From: Ceratorhiza oryzae-sativae
Lineage: Eukaryota > Basidiomycota > Agaricomycetes > Cantharellales > Ceratobasidiaceae
Length of the DNA: 64,000 nucleotides
NCBI GenBank assembly: GCA_030998015.1
Contig: JARWMV010000246.1
Location: 620,001 to 684,000, forward strand
Direction: 5' to 3'
This document shows positions 46,308 through 56,370 of this stretch, one piece after another. The position numbers and the translations under genes were made by a program. The notes beneath the pieces were generated by a model. It was not told the origin of the DNA. It made no database searches and saw nothing but the letters and a program-made list of their open reading frames with translations. Positions within the stretch are counted from its first letter, which is position 1, and the number at the start of each line of letters is the position of its first letter.

Positions 46308-47610
46308 TGTTATGGATTACTAACATTTTCTATTAATTTAGTCTGCTCTACCAACCTCAATTGATGCCTCTGTAATTAAATTGTGAAATACTTGAATTCG
46401 TATGCACTCCAAATTGTACTATTTTGTGTCTCTTTAAATATTACAAATTCCCTGATTTCCAACACATATTTTACCAAGATTTTACAATAAGATCTCAGAG
46501 AGATATAGAGGTGTCAATATTTCCTCCTATCAGGAAATATTGATTACAAGATCACACTGCTCATATCTTGGCAACCACTTATGCTATCAATGTGATCCTA
46601 TACTCTATTGATAGCTAATCTTCAGTGGTATCTGCTGCCCAGAGATTGTTGTGATCCACTGGATCCTTGCACCAGAATGGTCTGAAGATCATTAGGATCT
46701 CACTGGGCCATCAATCAAGATCTAATGACTTCAGTGAGTCAGGAGAACCTTCCAAATTGATCCAGAAGCTTCTCTGACTCACTTTATGACTCACTGAGAT
46801 GTAGCCTCTGTTCTCTATATGTATATACTATGATAATTTGATCTACAAGCAATGCAGGTCTCAGATGCATCAATGCCTTCAATCCACACCCTGTCCTTAC
46901 TGATTTATCCTATACTGGGCTAGGGTGTATCCCAAGTATAGTAGTACCCTCTTTTGATGATTACACTGGCATGCATGTATCTATTTGGCTCTGGGATGCC
47001 CTCCTCAGGGTATAAAGGGACCTCCTCTGAGGCCCTTCCAGACCACCTCCTCTTACTACTCAACCCAGACTGGTTATTGGTTTCTTTTTCTCTTTCTATT
47101 TCTCTTGTCTGTGTGTGATTTCTTATATAACTAGTACTGAGGAATAAAGTACCATATTAGGTATATACTGTCTGATTCATTGTATCTTATATACAGAGAT
47201 ATATAAGGATACAATATTGCCTGATTGAGCATGACATTAAGTACCAGCTATTAGAGGAAATCTAAGTACTGTAGCTGAGGAAGTACACACATTAGGCAGC
47301 CCACCATTTATCCAATAAGCTATTGCTTAAGTCTAGATTAAGATTAGTACAGTTAGTCCAAGCAACTAGGGCTGAACTACATTTAAGATATCTAAGGGAG
47401 CCTGACCATAGTAGTCTTGTTCTATATACCTATAAATTAGTCATTTTACACTGAGAAAGATTAATACTACCTTGAGTGTTACTTGATTGCATTGCAACTA
47501 CTTTGAGCCTTCTTACTCTGGTCTAAGAAGTATTGAGTACAATTAGTTTACACTAACATATCTACCTTTGCTTAAGATCTAGATATTCAAGTGTACCCTG
47601 ACCTGTAACA
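46308..47610 (+). repeat. LTR-like arm, right copy (1.3 kb)
   Basis: Begins TGTTATGGATTACTAAC and ends GACCTGTAACA. TATAAA at 47011-47016 and AATAAA at 47143-47148 point to an LTR promoter and polyadenylation signal reading rightward, away from the centre. Outside about 46680-46895 the copy is almost identical to the reverse complement of 39507-40812; a CC/GT doublet difference sits near 46350. The five bases on either side (AGGTC and CTAGC) do not form a direct duplication. Confidence 0.8.
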
Positions 47611-47639
47611 CTAGCACATCCAAGGCCATTCCAATTCTG

Positions 47640-48420
47640 TACCTGCTGCCTGCATGTGCCAGCATGCAGGAATTTTTCCAATGTGATCTGGTATTCCTGC
47701 ATTAGGATTCTTGCACAACATCTTTACCTTCTAATATGAACTCAAAGTGTTGGATGGTGGCCACATATTGGCTCTGCAATCTAGCAGGCTGATTTCATAC
47801 ATTAAACTTGGCATATATGCAGACTAAAAAGAGCATAGAGTGCAAACCAGCCTTGTAAATCTCACCCTTGGTTCTCACAATTAGCTTGGTTGCTCCTTTC
47901 ATAAATGGCTGCTGGTCTGCCTCTTCCAGGTTCTCCATTTAGTGAGTGATGTACCCATGGCAGTAGGATTTGTAGTTCATCTTGTTCTTCTGGTAGCACC
48001 CTTTGCCCTGGCAGAAGTACATCCAGGTCCAGCTCCTCAGTGCTATGTTGGCAGAATTAGTAGATCAGAACATAGAAAATAAGGGAGATCACATGTAAAT
48101 CCACCCTTCAGCTCAGCACTGCCTTTTCAACTCTGCACTGACTTTATTCAGAGCATGGAATAATCACTCCTCTGCTCAAATCTGTAATTGGTGTTTACTA
48201 TTTCATTTATGTAGGTCACAAGGTCATGAACAGACCAATGGTCTGGACTGACTGCCTATTCAACCAACAAACAGGCTCAATGAACTAAACCAGTTCTTGG
48301 GTTGGTGGGGTTGATAACAACACTAGGCTGTGGTGTCTTGGTGCTAGCCACAATTTTGTCTATCACTTTCAGGCTCTGTTTGGTATAGTTGACCCTGAAT
48401 ACGTTGCACTCCTGAAAACT
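47640..48420 (-). pseudogene. Decayed transposon-type coding region
   Basis: On the minus strand a readable protein emerges with scattered stops: QECNVFRVNYTKQSLKVIDK, IVASTKTPQPSVVINPTNP, then TGA and TAG stops, HWSVHDLVTYINEIVNTNYR, FEQRSDYSML, and after a frame change RSWTWMYFCQGKGCYQKNKM, KAGLHSMLFLVCIYAKFNV. The composition and order look like a real but mutated protein, probably of a mobile element. I cannot name the family. At least five stops and one frameshift. Confidence 0.4.
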
Positions 48421-48622
48421 AGCATTTCGTAGGACCACCGAGTGTTGCATGAGTGCACTGGGTGAAACTGTTGGTTCAGCTCTTGTTTATTTCATATTTT
48501 CAAGTACTTCACAGTCTGAAGTCGATGAAACGCTATGCAAAACCGGCCAAACTTGTTTGTCTACTTCAACTTCTAAAAGTGCACGCATTCACCCATTGTT
48601 TAATCCCCCCTTGCCGAGCGAC

Positions 48623-48840
48623 ATGCCACCAGCCACTCGTACCAATAACAACGCCCCATCCACCAAAGACCACGAGTGGAACGACGACGAGCCGAGACCC
48701 TCTCGAGCCAGCACCGCAGAACAAAAAGTTGAAAATGCAATTCCATTATGGTGTACACGTATGATCATCCAAAGTACACGTCGCCAGGTACGCCAAACCC
48801 CCCCCCCCCCCAGCATGAGGCCAACTGGCCATTTTTGACC
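48623..48840 (+). other. Possible short or truncated coding region
   Basis: MPPATRTNNNAPSTKDHEWN starts at about 48623 and stays open through a charged stretch (EPRPSRASTAEQKVENAI) to a run of 10 C. It lies between the transposon nest and the SSR1 3' end. It could be the remnant of a gene broken by the insertions, or chance. No family recognised. Confidence 0.2.
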
Positions 48841-48870
48841 GAGCCCAAGGCTCACAGGACGCCCCAAATC

Positions 48871-49897
48871 TCACCGCTTGCCGCTGACCTTTCTCTTCCT
48901 CGCACCGGCGCTCTCGTCTCCGCTGCTCAGCGCGTCGCCTTTGGGTTTGCGTGCTTTTGCGCCTCCTTGCAAGTGATGCGATGGGATCCACTCTTCTTCA
49001 TAGCGCGCAGCACCACCGGGAGTTGCGGGGAGAGGGACTTGGGCTGCTACGTCGGCTGGGGGTGCGCCAGTGCGGCCCTTTTTGACTTTTGGAGGGGGGT
49101 TCAAGGTGGTGTAGGCAAAGTATCCTCCGCCGCCGATTAGTCCGATCAGAGTGAGGTAGGTAAGGATCCTAGCGAAATGAAGAGTGTCAGAATCGACGTG
49201 GCGAATAAATGCAAGACTTGTGCCAACATTTCAAAGTCAAAGATCGACTTGGGTGGTTCGACAACGGCGACGATCGAGTCAAACGCGGTCAGACGGAACT
49301 TGTTGTCAGCCTGAAATGAAAAGAGTCAGAGGTCGTGCGATGTTTAATTTATGAGCATATGTACCGCGTCCTTGACATTGGCCCAAACATGAAGCTTTGT
49401 GTCCTTTGGTCGGAGCCTAGCCAACTAGTCAGCACATGTATGGCATAGGAGAAACTAAACACACTCCGAGGTCACAAAGTACGGAAACGTCAGGTTCATA
49501 CCCTCGATAATGGGCATGTTAAACTTGCTCGAAGTAATCTACGACTGACGTCAGACGAGTTTTTTGATCAGATTCAGTCTGGCTCACATTTCTGAGCGTC
49601 TTGCCCGAGTCGGCATCGTGGAACGAGCCCGCAATCTCGACGAGCGTGAGGTTGGCGGTACCCTGGTTCAGGATCTTGACAATGAGCTTGGTTCGTTGGC
49701 CGTTTACGACCTCTGCTCGTCCGACATGTTAGCGCGTCATGGGACTTGATGGAAGCAAGGCAATACATACTGCCAAACGGATTGTCGTCGGCGAAAGATG
49801 CGCTAATGTCGAGCTTGGGCTCGGGGACAGGGACGACTGTCGCATACACGGCCGACGCGAGAAGGGCGACGTGGGAGAATGTGCGGAAAAAGCGCAT
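48871..49897 (-). CDS. Translocon-associated protein alpha (SSR1/IRC22 type)
   Basis: ER membrane protein next to the Sec61 translocon. Start MRFFRTFSHVALLASAVYA at 49897 is a signal peptide. The luminal beta-sandwich runs PKLDISASFADDNPFG, VVNGQRTKLIVKILNQGTAN, LTLVEIAGSFHDADSGKTLR, NMPIIEGMNLTFPYFVTSE, HVWANVKDA, RLTAFDSIVAVVEPPKSIFD. The membrane helix is ILTYLTLIGLIGGGYFAY, followed by a Lys-rich cytosolic tail ending RKRKVSGKR, stop at 48871. The order and length (about 250 residues) match fungal Irc22/TRAP-alpha. At least four introns. Its start is 152 bp from that of the divergent ZNHIT1-like gene. Confidence 0.85.
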
Positions 49898-50049
49898 GGT
49901 GGTCGAGTTGGTCGTGGAGCTGATGCAGAGCTGCGAGAGCGACTTTGGATGAATTCAGGGTCCTGCCACGTCGTGATTATGTGATGCTGACTGGGTGGCG
50001 ATCCTCGGTGGGTCGCAACACACGACAGCGAGCCACGACGACGACTGGG
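49898..50049. promoter_or_regulatory. Short divergent promoter, SSR1 / ZNHIT1
   Basis: 152 bp separates the two start codons, so the promoters and 5' UTRs must overlap or share elements. No consensus TATA is visible. Confidence 0.5.
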
Positions 50050-50774
50050 ATGGAACAGGTCGATGCACAGCGCGGGAAATCGAGCGTGTATGGGCCGCGC
50101 GGGCGGGGGCGGGGGCGGCCGCGGGGCAGCAACCGGGGTGCGGGCACCCGCGTCCAAGGTGGGTTCTGCGGCGACGGTCCAGCCGGATTGACATTTAATT
50201 CGTAGCAGCGACACGCGAAGCACAAAACGTGGTGGTGACGGCGGCTGCGCCTGAGCTGATTGCACGGCGAAATAGGCGACGGGTGGAAGAGCTCGAGGTC
50301 CGTATGGTGTTTCGGATTAGGATCGTTCTCATCACCTGCATCGAGCAGAGGTCGAATTATGCCGAAGCCAAAGGGAGCTTGGATCTCGTGCCGGGCCCTG
50401 CTGCGAACCGTACACGGACGACACTGGCTGATGAAGGGGGCAAGGGTCGGAAGAAGGCGACGAACAATGTGCGGACGATCCTGCTGTATCGGAAGAATCT
50501 GAACACGATTATCGAGCAGGCGGTAAGCGCCACCCTCGTTGCAGCAAGGGTTCTTGGCTGACTGCTGCCGCGCCAGGGGTTGGGGTCTCTGGCCAGCCAT
50601 ATTCCGACATATGTGACGGCGGGTGCGCCCGAGAGTCCGACACCGGCTCGGATGCTGTGCTCGGTGTGCAGTTACTGGGGCAGATACAAGTGCGCCCGAT
50701 GCGCAGAACCATACTGCGATCTGGCATGCAGGGCGGTGCACACGGACACGAGGTGTGAACGCCGTATCGCCTAG
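50050..50774 (+). CDS. HIT-type zinc-finger protein, ZNHIT1/VPS71-like
   Basis: Subunit of the SWR1/SRCAP complex, which puts histone H2A.Z into chromatin. Start MEQVDAQRGKSSVYG at 50050. The first exon is unusually Arg/Gly-rich (PRGRGRGRPRGSNRGAG), including an AT-hook-like RGRPRGS. An intron in phase 1 joins to ATREAQNVVVTAAAPELIAR, then NRRRVEELE, RSNYAEAKGSLDL, GRKKATNNVRTILLYRKNLN, IIEQ, GSLASHIPTYVTAGAPES. The zinc finger is CSVCSYWGRYKCARCAEPYC followed by DLACRAVHTDTRC, the C-x2-C, C-x2-C, C-x3-C, H-C spacing of zf-HIT. Stop at 50772-50774. Confidence 0.82.
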
Positions 50775-51147
50775 GGCCGACACAAGTTGGTTGGCACCAA
50801 CTTGTCCCTCGCCGACTGCGCTTCCGGCCTGTCGGTTGCTGCTGGTTGCCGGATGTCTGATAACAACAAAAATGGCACAGCTGATCTCCAGACATTATGT
50901 CACTGCGTCTGACGGGGGACTTGAGCGCCTTCGATCGGATACGCATTGCGTGACATCACCGTCAAGACCCCACACAGCGCCGGACAGTGCACGGGGTCCA
51001 GATGACATCATCGCGACGGGACCTTCAAAGCTAGGGGCGGCACCACCGCTCTGCACGAACCAGCTCCCGCTCGCCCGCCAGATTGATTCCCTTGGAGCAG
51101 AAGCCACCATCCAACACATATACACGCTATACATTTGACTCGACACA
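50775..51147. other. Intergenic region
   Basis: 373 bp between ZNHIT1 and the zinc-finger transcription factor. It should hold the promoter of the latter. Nothing distinctive seen. Confidence 0.35.
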
Positions 51148-53390
51148 ATGGGCGGAGACCATATGTGCCCGGTATGCTCAGCGACGTTTACCCGGCCCCA
51201 ACATGTCGCACGCCACATGCGGTCCCGTACGTGCTCCTCCACTCCACCCGCCCCGCGTTCTGACCCGGCTCTCCAGACACCGGCGACAGGCCATACGGAT
51301 GCCAGATGTGCGGCGACCGATTCGCGCGAAGGTACGCGTCGTGCCATCCCCAGCTGCTGTCGCTCACCCCCTCGCCAGCGACCTCTTGTCCCGCCATGTC
51401 AACAAATGCCATACCCCCGGCGGCCTTGCAAACACGTCGGCGCGCAAGGGCCAGTCGTCGCGCGCGCAGGCCGCCGCAGACGACAAAAAGCGACGCCCGT
51501 GCGAGGCCTGCACCTTCCAGAGCACCAAGTGCGACTTTGGCAAGCCATGCAGTGAGTCCCGTTCCCCTGAACCCATTCATTGCCTTTTCCGAACCCCGGC
51601 TTCATCGTATTCCCGATCTCACTCTGCGTTTTTGATTTCGGCGATGCTGACGTTAGGCATGTCTGTCAGACAGCTGTGCCGACCGCGGGTCCAAGTGCGC
51701 ATATTCCAAGGCCAAACGTGCCCGCCGGGGTACCAACCCCTCGCCGTCTGCTCATCCGTCCAATTTGCCGGAGAACAATCCCCAGGGAACTCAGGAATCA
51801 CTTCCGATTTCCAGCTTCGGGTCAGGATACCAAGATGATATCACCCCCTTCAACTTTCACTATCCTCACAACGGTTCTATGCCGATGCCACATCTGTTTG
51901 AGCCACCCTTATCCGTCCCAGGGGCCAACTCAAACGCATTTATGGCCAGTCCCGATGCACCTTCCCTCTCGTTTTCGGCTGCAACCAGCGATAGCGCCGA
52001 ATCTTCGCCATGGAATACACTCGAATACATGGGCATGCCCGGTAGCGTTTCCACCAATGGTCTAGACGCAAACACTATATTCCCTGACCCGAACGCCCCG
52101 AGCTTCTCGTCCGCCCATAAGCTTCAGTCCCAAGCTAACCACCCCTTTACGTATCACATGGACCAATCCCAGTACGAGCCGCAACAACCTCTCACGTCTC
52201 TACACCAGCGTTCGGCTTCTGCCGTACAACGTCTCCCCTCCGCTCACCATCAACGACATCGCTCGACGCCCTCTCTCGATGGCCAGCAACCGCTATTGAA
52301 CAACGCGCTTCTCCGCGCGCAGGCTCAACAATACCCTGCCGTCGCCCCCAATCGGCTATATATGCACCGCGGTAGCATCAGCGCGAGCGATTCGGGCACA
52401 GAGTACGAGTCCTCAAACGGCCGTCCGAGCACCGCCGGCGGATACTCCGACTTTCCCAGCCCGATGAGTCTCACCAATTCCGAAACCGGCAGTGTTGGCC
52501 AGGGTGTCGGACGCTCTTTGGACGATATGGCCTTGAACGACCCTGCCAATAACAATAACATCTTATCTCTGGGTTCCGTGATTGTCCCGGGAATTGGTAT
52601 GGGCACTGGACTCACTCCTGCGGTCGAGTCCCCGTCTAGGCCCTCGATGACGCAGCGTCAGTCGACATTTGGCGATCTTCGAGCGTTCTGGAACGAGTGT
52701 ATGGACAGGCCAGGCATGGGAAATATGCACGGCAACGGCAACGAAAATCGCCATTCGCTGACTAAAATGACGTCAATGCCGTGTCTTAAAACTCCTCTCG
52801 GCGACGCTACGCCCCGTGCCTCGTCGCATGATCCACTATCCCGCCTTGGGCAAAAGGGGAACAACTCGTCTCTTCACACTCCTCGCGCCGTCAGCAATAC
52901 GGATTCGAAGAGCCTCGAGCAGTATCAGCATGCGATCGACGCTCGTCAGCCCCCTTCGTTGCAAATTGCGCCCAGGATGAAAGCCGCAGCCGCGAAACAG
53001 GAGGACGTAGATCTAGCCAGCTCGGGGCAGGACTCGTTTGCCACTCCGTTCCCCCCCGGAAGCGCCCAAGCTGACGCATGGCGCTCGCTGATGTCTAGCG
53101 CCTCGACGGAGAGCCAGCTCGGTGGCGGTTCCTATGTTGCAGATTCGGCTCGACCCAGTTACAAGCGCTTGCCCTCGCAGACTCTTGGTCCCGAAAACTC
53201 GAAACGCGCACACCATGACGAGGCTGACAACGACAGTGCCGTAAATACCGACGAGGAGGAGGAGGAAGAGTACAGGCAAGCTCAACGAGAGTGGCACAGG
53301 CGCGTGAGTTTGCCAGCTGGAATTGGCCGCTCAAGCGGACGTTTGTATCAACCCCAGCCGGTGTCTGTCCCTTCGCCGCGCATCGGTTGA
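51148..53390 (+). CDS. Transcription factor with two C2H2 fingers and a Zn2Cys6 cluster
   Basis: Probable nuclear DNA-binding regulator. Start MGGDHMCPVCSATF at 51148. Two C2H2 fingers cross introns: CPVCSATFTRPQHVARHMRS then H, and YGCQMCGDRFARSDLLSRHV then NKCH, linked by the classic TGDRPY. After a basic linker comes CEACTFQSTKCDFGKPC and, past an intron, NSCADRGSKCAYSKAKRARR, i.e. C-x2-C-x6-C-x5-C-x2-C-x6-C, the fungal Zn2Cys6 cluster. The remaining 540 residues are Ser/Pro/Gln-rich and disordered, with DEEEEEEYRQAQREW near the end. No fungal_trans domain is visible. The C2H2 plus Zn2Cys6 pairing is known in a few fungal regulators; the target genes cannot be inferred. Stop at 53388-53390. 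Confidence 0.85.
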
Positions 53391-53681
53391 GTTGAGATCG
53401 AGTTTAATGTGTTGAAGTAATTTGGACAATCCTGATTCGTTTGATTCGGTTTGAGCGTGAGATTGCCTAGTACTGTATTATAGAATTTATAATCAAATGT
53501 AATCTGAAGAATGTTTGTACCGACGAGACCTAGAAGGTCCGTCGAATACTGAATGCGGATATCCACGTTCGATGGAGAGAGAACGAGTGTGGAGCGGCAA
53601 CTGCGTCATGGATTGCAAATGGCAAGTATATAAGCCAGCTGCGACTCGTCCTCGGTCCCTTCAGCCTCCGACCATCCCACC

Positions 53682-55902
53682 ATGTCCTCCCACAGTCGCG
53701 CACACTCTGTCGCCGGCGATGGCAACACCATATCTCGCGCTACCAGCGTCTCCCGCAGGTCTGCCATGTCCAAGAACCAGTCGCTGATTCGCAAGAGCAC
53801 GGCCGTCCATGAACTCCGTCCGTCGGATATCCTCATCGAGGTATGATTCTCACGCTCCGTCGGACAGCTTCACGTCTGCTCACCACCTGGCACGCCAGCG
53901 TTTTACAGCATATAAACATATTGTCAAGCAGCTCGTCGCGTATTTTGAGGTAACTCGCGTCATGGCTATTTTGGATTGAATTGACCATTCGGCACAGGGG
54001 GTTGCCGACATTGAGGCCAACACGGCCAAGGAAATGACCAAGCTCGGCGCCGTCATCCAGGTGCCGTTCAAGGCCGGGAACCAGTTTATGGGCGAGGGTG
54101 GGTTGCAGGTGAGTGCCGGTGTCCACGGTCTGGTTGTATATTTAGACGGTGCTAAATGCGGTTACATAGGACGTGTACTATACCATCCGGGACAAGACTC
54201 GCACGATCGCTGACCATCACGCCAACTTGGCCAAGACCGTCGAAGGCTCCATCGTGCAACACTTGCGAAAGCTCCACTATGAGATCAAGGCACACATCAA
54301 GAATGTCCAAAATGACACGGGCAAGCTCGCGACTTCGGTCGCAAAGGAGCGCGAAATGTCGACCAAGCACATTTCTGATCTCGCTCGCACGATTGCCATG
54401 TTCAAGAACACCCCCATGCAAGTCACTGCCCGCGATGATCCCTATGTCATGAACCAGCTCGTGATTCGCCAGCTCCAAAAACAAGTCCATGAGGAGAACG
54501 CCTTGCAAAAGTCGATTATCATTATGCAGCAAAATTCAGCGCACTTTGAAGAAGGCGTCGTGCGCTCGATCCAGTCAGCCTGGCAGACGTTTGAGGAATG
54601 GAACGCGCGCATGTCCAGCTCGGTCCAGGAGACCTGGCGCGTGATGGGCAACGCGATGGCGGCGCTCGCACCGGACCGCGAATGGATCTCGTTTGCGGCC
54701 AAGTCAGACCACCTTCTCGATCCGGAGACTCCGTTGCGCAACCCAGACACGATCGAGTACCCATCCAAGGATGACCCGTCCGTTGTGCCCGTTCACGTCG
54801 GCATTCTCGAGCGCAAGAAACGATTCACGCGTTCGTATCGCGAGGCCTATTTTGTGCTCACTCCGGCCGGGTACTTGCACGAGTTTGTGTCGTCGGACCC
54901 GCATGTGCGTCAGACCCCGCAGTTTTCGTTGTTCTTGCCTGCCTGCACGCTTGGCCCGCCGAGCAGCGCCAAGACCGCCCGCTCTCACAAGTTCCATATC
55001 GAGAGCAAGACCGAGACTGATGGCCCGGTCAAGACTGGTCTCGCCAGCCGCGCGGGGAGCCTTTTGGGGCGTAGTCAACACGCATACACCTTCCGCGCTC
55101 GCAGCCACGAGGAGATGATGGAGTGGTGGAACGACATTCGCATGCTCGTCGCCCGCTACTTGGTTGCTTCGGAGCAGCTCGAGCGCACTGGTCCTGTCAC
55201 TGCTGCTGTGCGCTCTGCCGGGTATCTCAGCGAGGAAGAGGATAGCGAAGAAGACGAAGGCAGTAGCGTGGAGGAAGAAGAAGACGAAGACGACGATGAG
55301 GCCTTCCATAATGCTCAGGAAGGCGACGAAGCGGTTCCGGCATACTCCCAGCCTGCCCATCAGTCGGGAATTGAGATAGGCCCGAACGGATATGCGGTAA
55401 GCAGGAACCTGGGCTGTGGATTCTTTGTCGCACACTCACACTCGACTGGTTCCAGCTTGAGAAGAAGGGCAAGGGGTACAGCGGCGCAGACGGTGCTAGC
55501 GCAGGCGAGCCGTCCACTTCCGATGCCGACCTCGCCCGCAGGATGAGCCGGCGTCAGGAGAAAGCCCCCGAGCGAGGTGAGGAACCGTCCGTGCCTTCCT
55601 CTCCCACGCCAGCACCCATCCCGGGCTCTCTTCCGGAGCCATCCCCGTCTCCGCCACCCCGAGTTGAAGAGAACGCGTCTGTGCCTGCTCCTGCGCCCAA
55701 CGGCGACGCCCATGTCGTCGAAGAGCCCTCGCACGCGCCCGTGTCTGACACGGATCATGCTACCGAGGCACTAGCGAGTAGTAGCGCAGCGCCTGATACT
55801 ACCACGACTACGAATGGTGTATCTGAGCATGACGAGCATGACCCCGAGTCGCCCAAGAGTTCGGGGGGCATCATGAGCAAGTTTAAGGAGATGCTCAAGT
55901 AG
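53682..55902 (+). CDS. SLM1/SLM2-like PH-domain protein (eisosome, TORC2 pathway)
   Basis: Plasma-membrane PI(4,5)P2-binding protein; yeast Slm1/2 are TORC2 substrates at eisosomes. Start MSSHSRAHSVAGDGNTISR at 53682. The F-BAR-like coiled domain runs RFTAYKHIVKQLVAYFEG, VADIEANTAKEMTKLGAVI, LQDVYYTIRDKTRTIADHHA, VEGSIVQHLRKLHYEIKAHI, EENALQKSIIIMQQNSAHFE. The PH domain starts VHVGILERKKRFTRSYREAY with FVLTPAGYLHEFVSSDP and ends YTFRARSHEEMMEWWNDIRM. An acidic stretch (EEEDSEEDEGSSVEEEEDED) and a Pro/Ser tail follow, ending SGGIMSKFKEMLK, which may form an amphipathic helix. Introns near the start (two) and at 55396-55455. Stop at 55900-55902. Confidence 0.92.
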
Positions 55903-56370
55903 AGAGACAGAAGGTGCTGGTTGCGGGTAGTTGGTTGTGGAATACTGTATCGCTAGCGAAGCTAACACTACATCTCTGTTAATTGGCGTAGGTGACTAAC
56001 AAGCGTGCCTCGTCAGAGGATACGGTTCCTAAAGTTTAATTTCCCATTTTCTTTTTCTGCTGCTTCTTGTTGGAATATCGTGATACTATTGTATTTCCTT
56101 CTTGGCGATCGACGATACGATGTTATGATATACGGCCTTACAGTATGGCGATTCTTTGTAGTTACATTTTATATTTCACGACTTTTGGATGCGATCAAGT
56201 ACAGTGAAAGACCTTGAGAATAGATCTACCGAGAGCGAGAAGAAAACAGACAATGACGAAGACAATGACAGACATGAAGAGCCGATCCTTGAGCAAGCCG
56301 AAAAAGACAGCAAAAGGGAAACCCACAGGTAAAACCCAATGCACAAAACGAGAAAGACATACCCAAAGCT
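55903..56370. other. Convergent intergenic region
   Basis: 468 bp between stops of the SLM1-like and BAH-PHD genes, T-rich after 56030. 3' UTRs only, as far as can be seen. Confidence 0.4.

Larger units (their letters stand above)
37930..48430. mobile_element. AT-rich nested transposon cluster
   Basis: About 10 kb of clearly lower GC than the flanks, without any intact host gene. It contains two inverted 1.3 kb LTR-like arms, a pogo-like transposon between them, a candidate solo LTR, hairpins, and a decayed coding region. The stretches 37930-39506 and 43562-45295 hold only short broken frames that I cannot assign. Limits are approximate, placed where base composition returns to normal beside the hypothetical gene and SSR1. 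Confidence 0.75.

Noticed and set aside
39507..47610. Complete LTR retrotransposon with the arms as its LTRs
   Set aside because: The arms are inverted, and no gag, protease, reverse transcriptase, primer-binding site or polypurine tract was found between them.
49977..50783. 268-codon frame on the - strand
   Set aside because: Antisense to the ZNHIT1-like exons; His/Arg/Pro-rich composition is a shadow of GC-rich coding DNA.
54704..55435. 243-codon frame on the - strand
   Set aside because: Antisense shadow of the SLM1-like PH-domain exon, whose protein matches the family.
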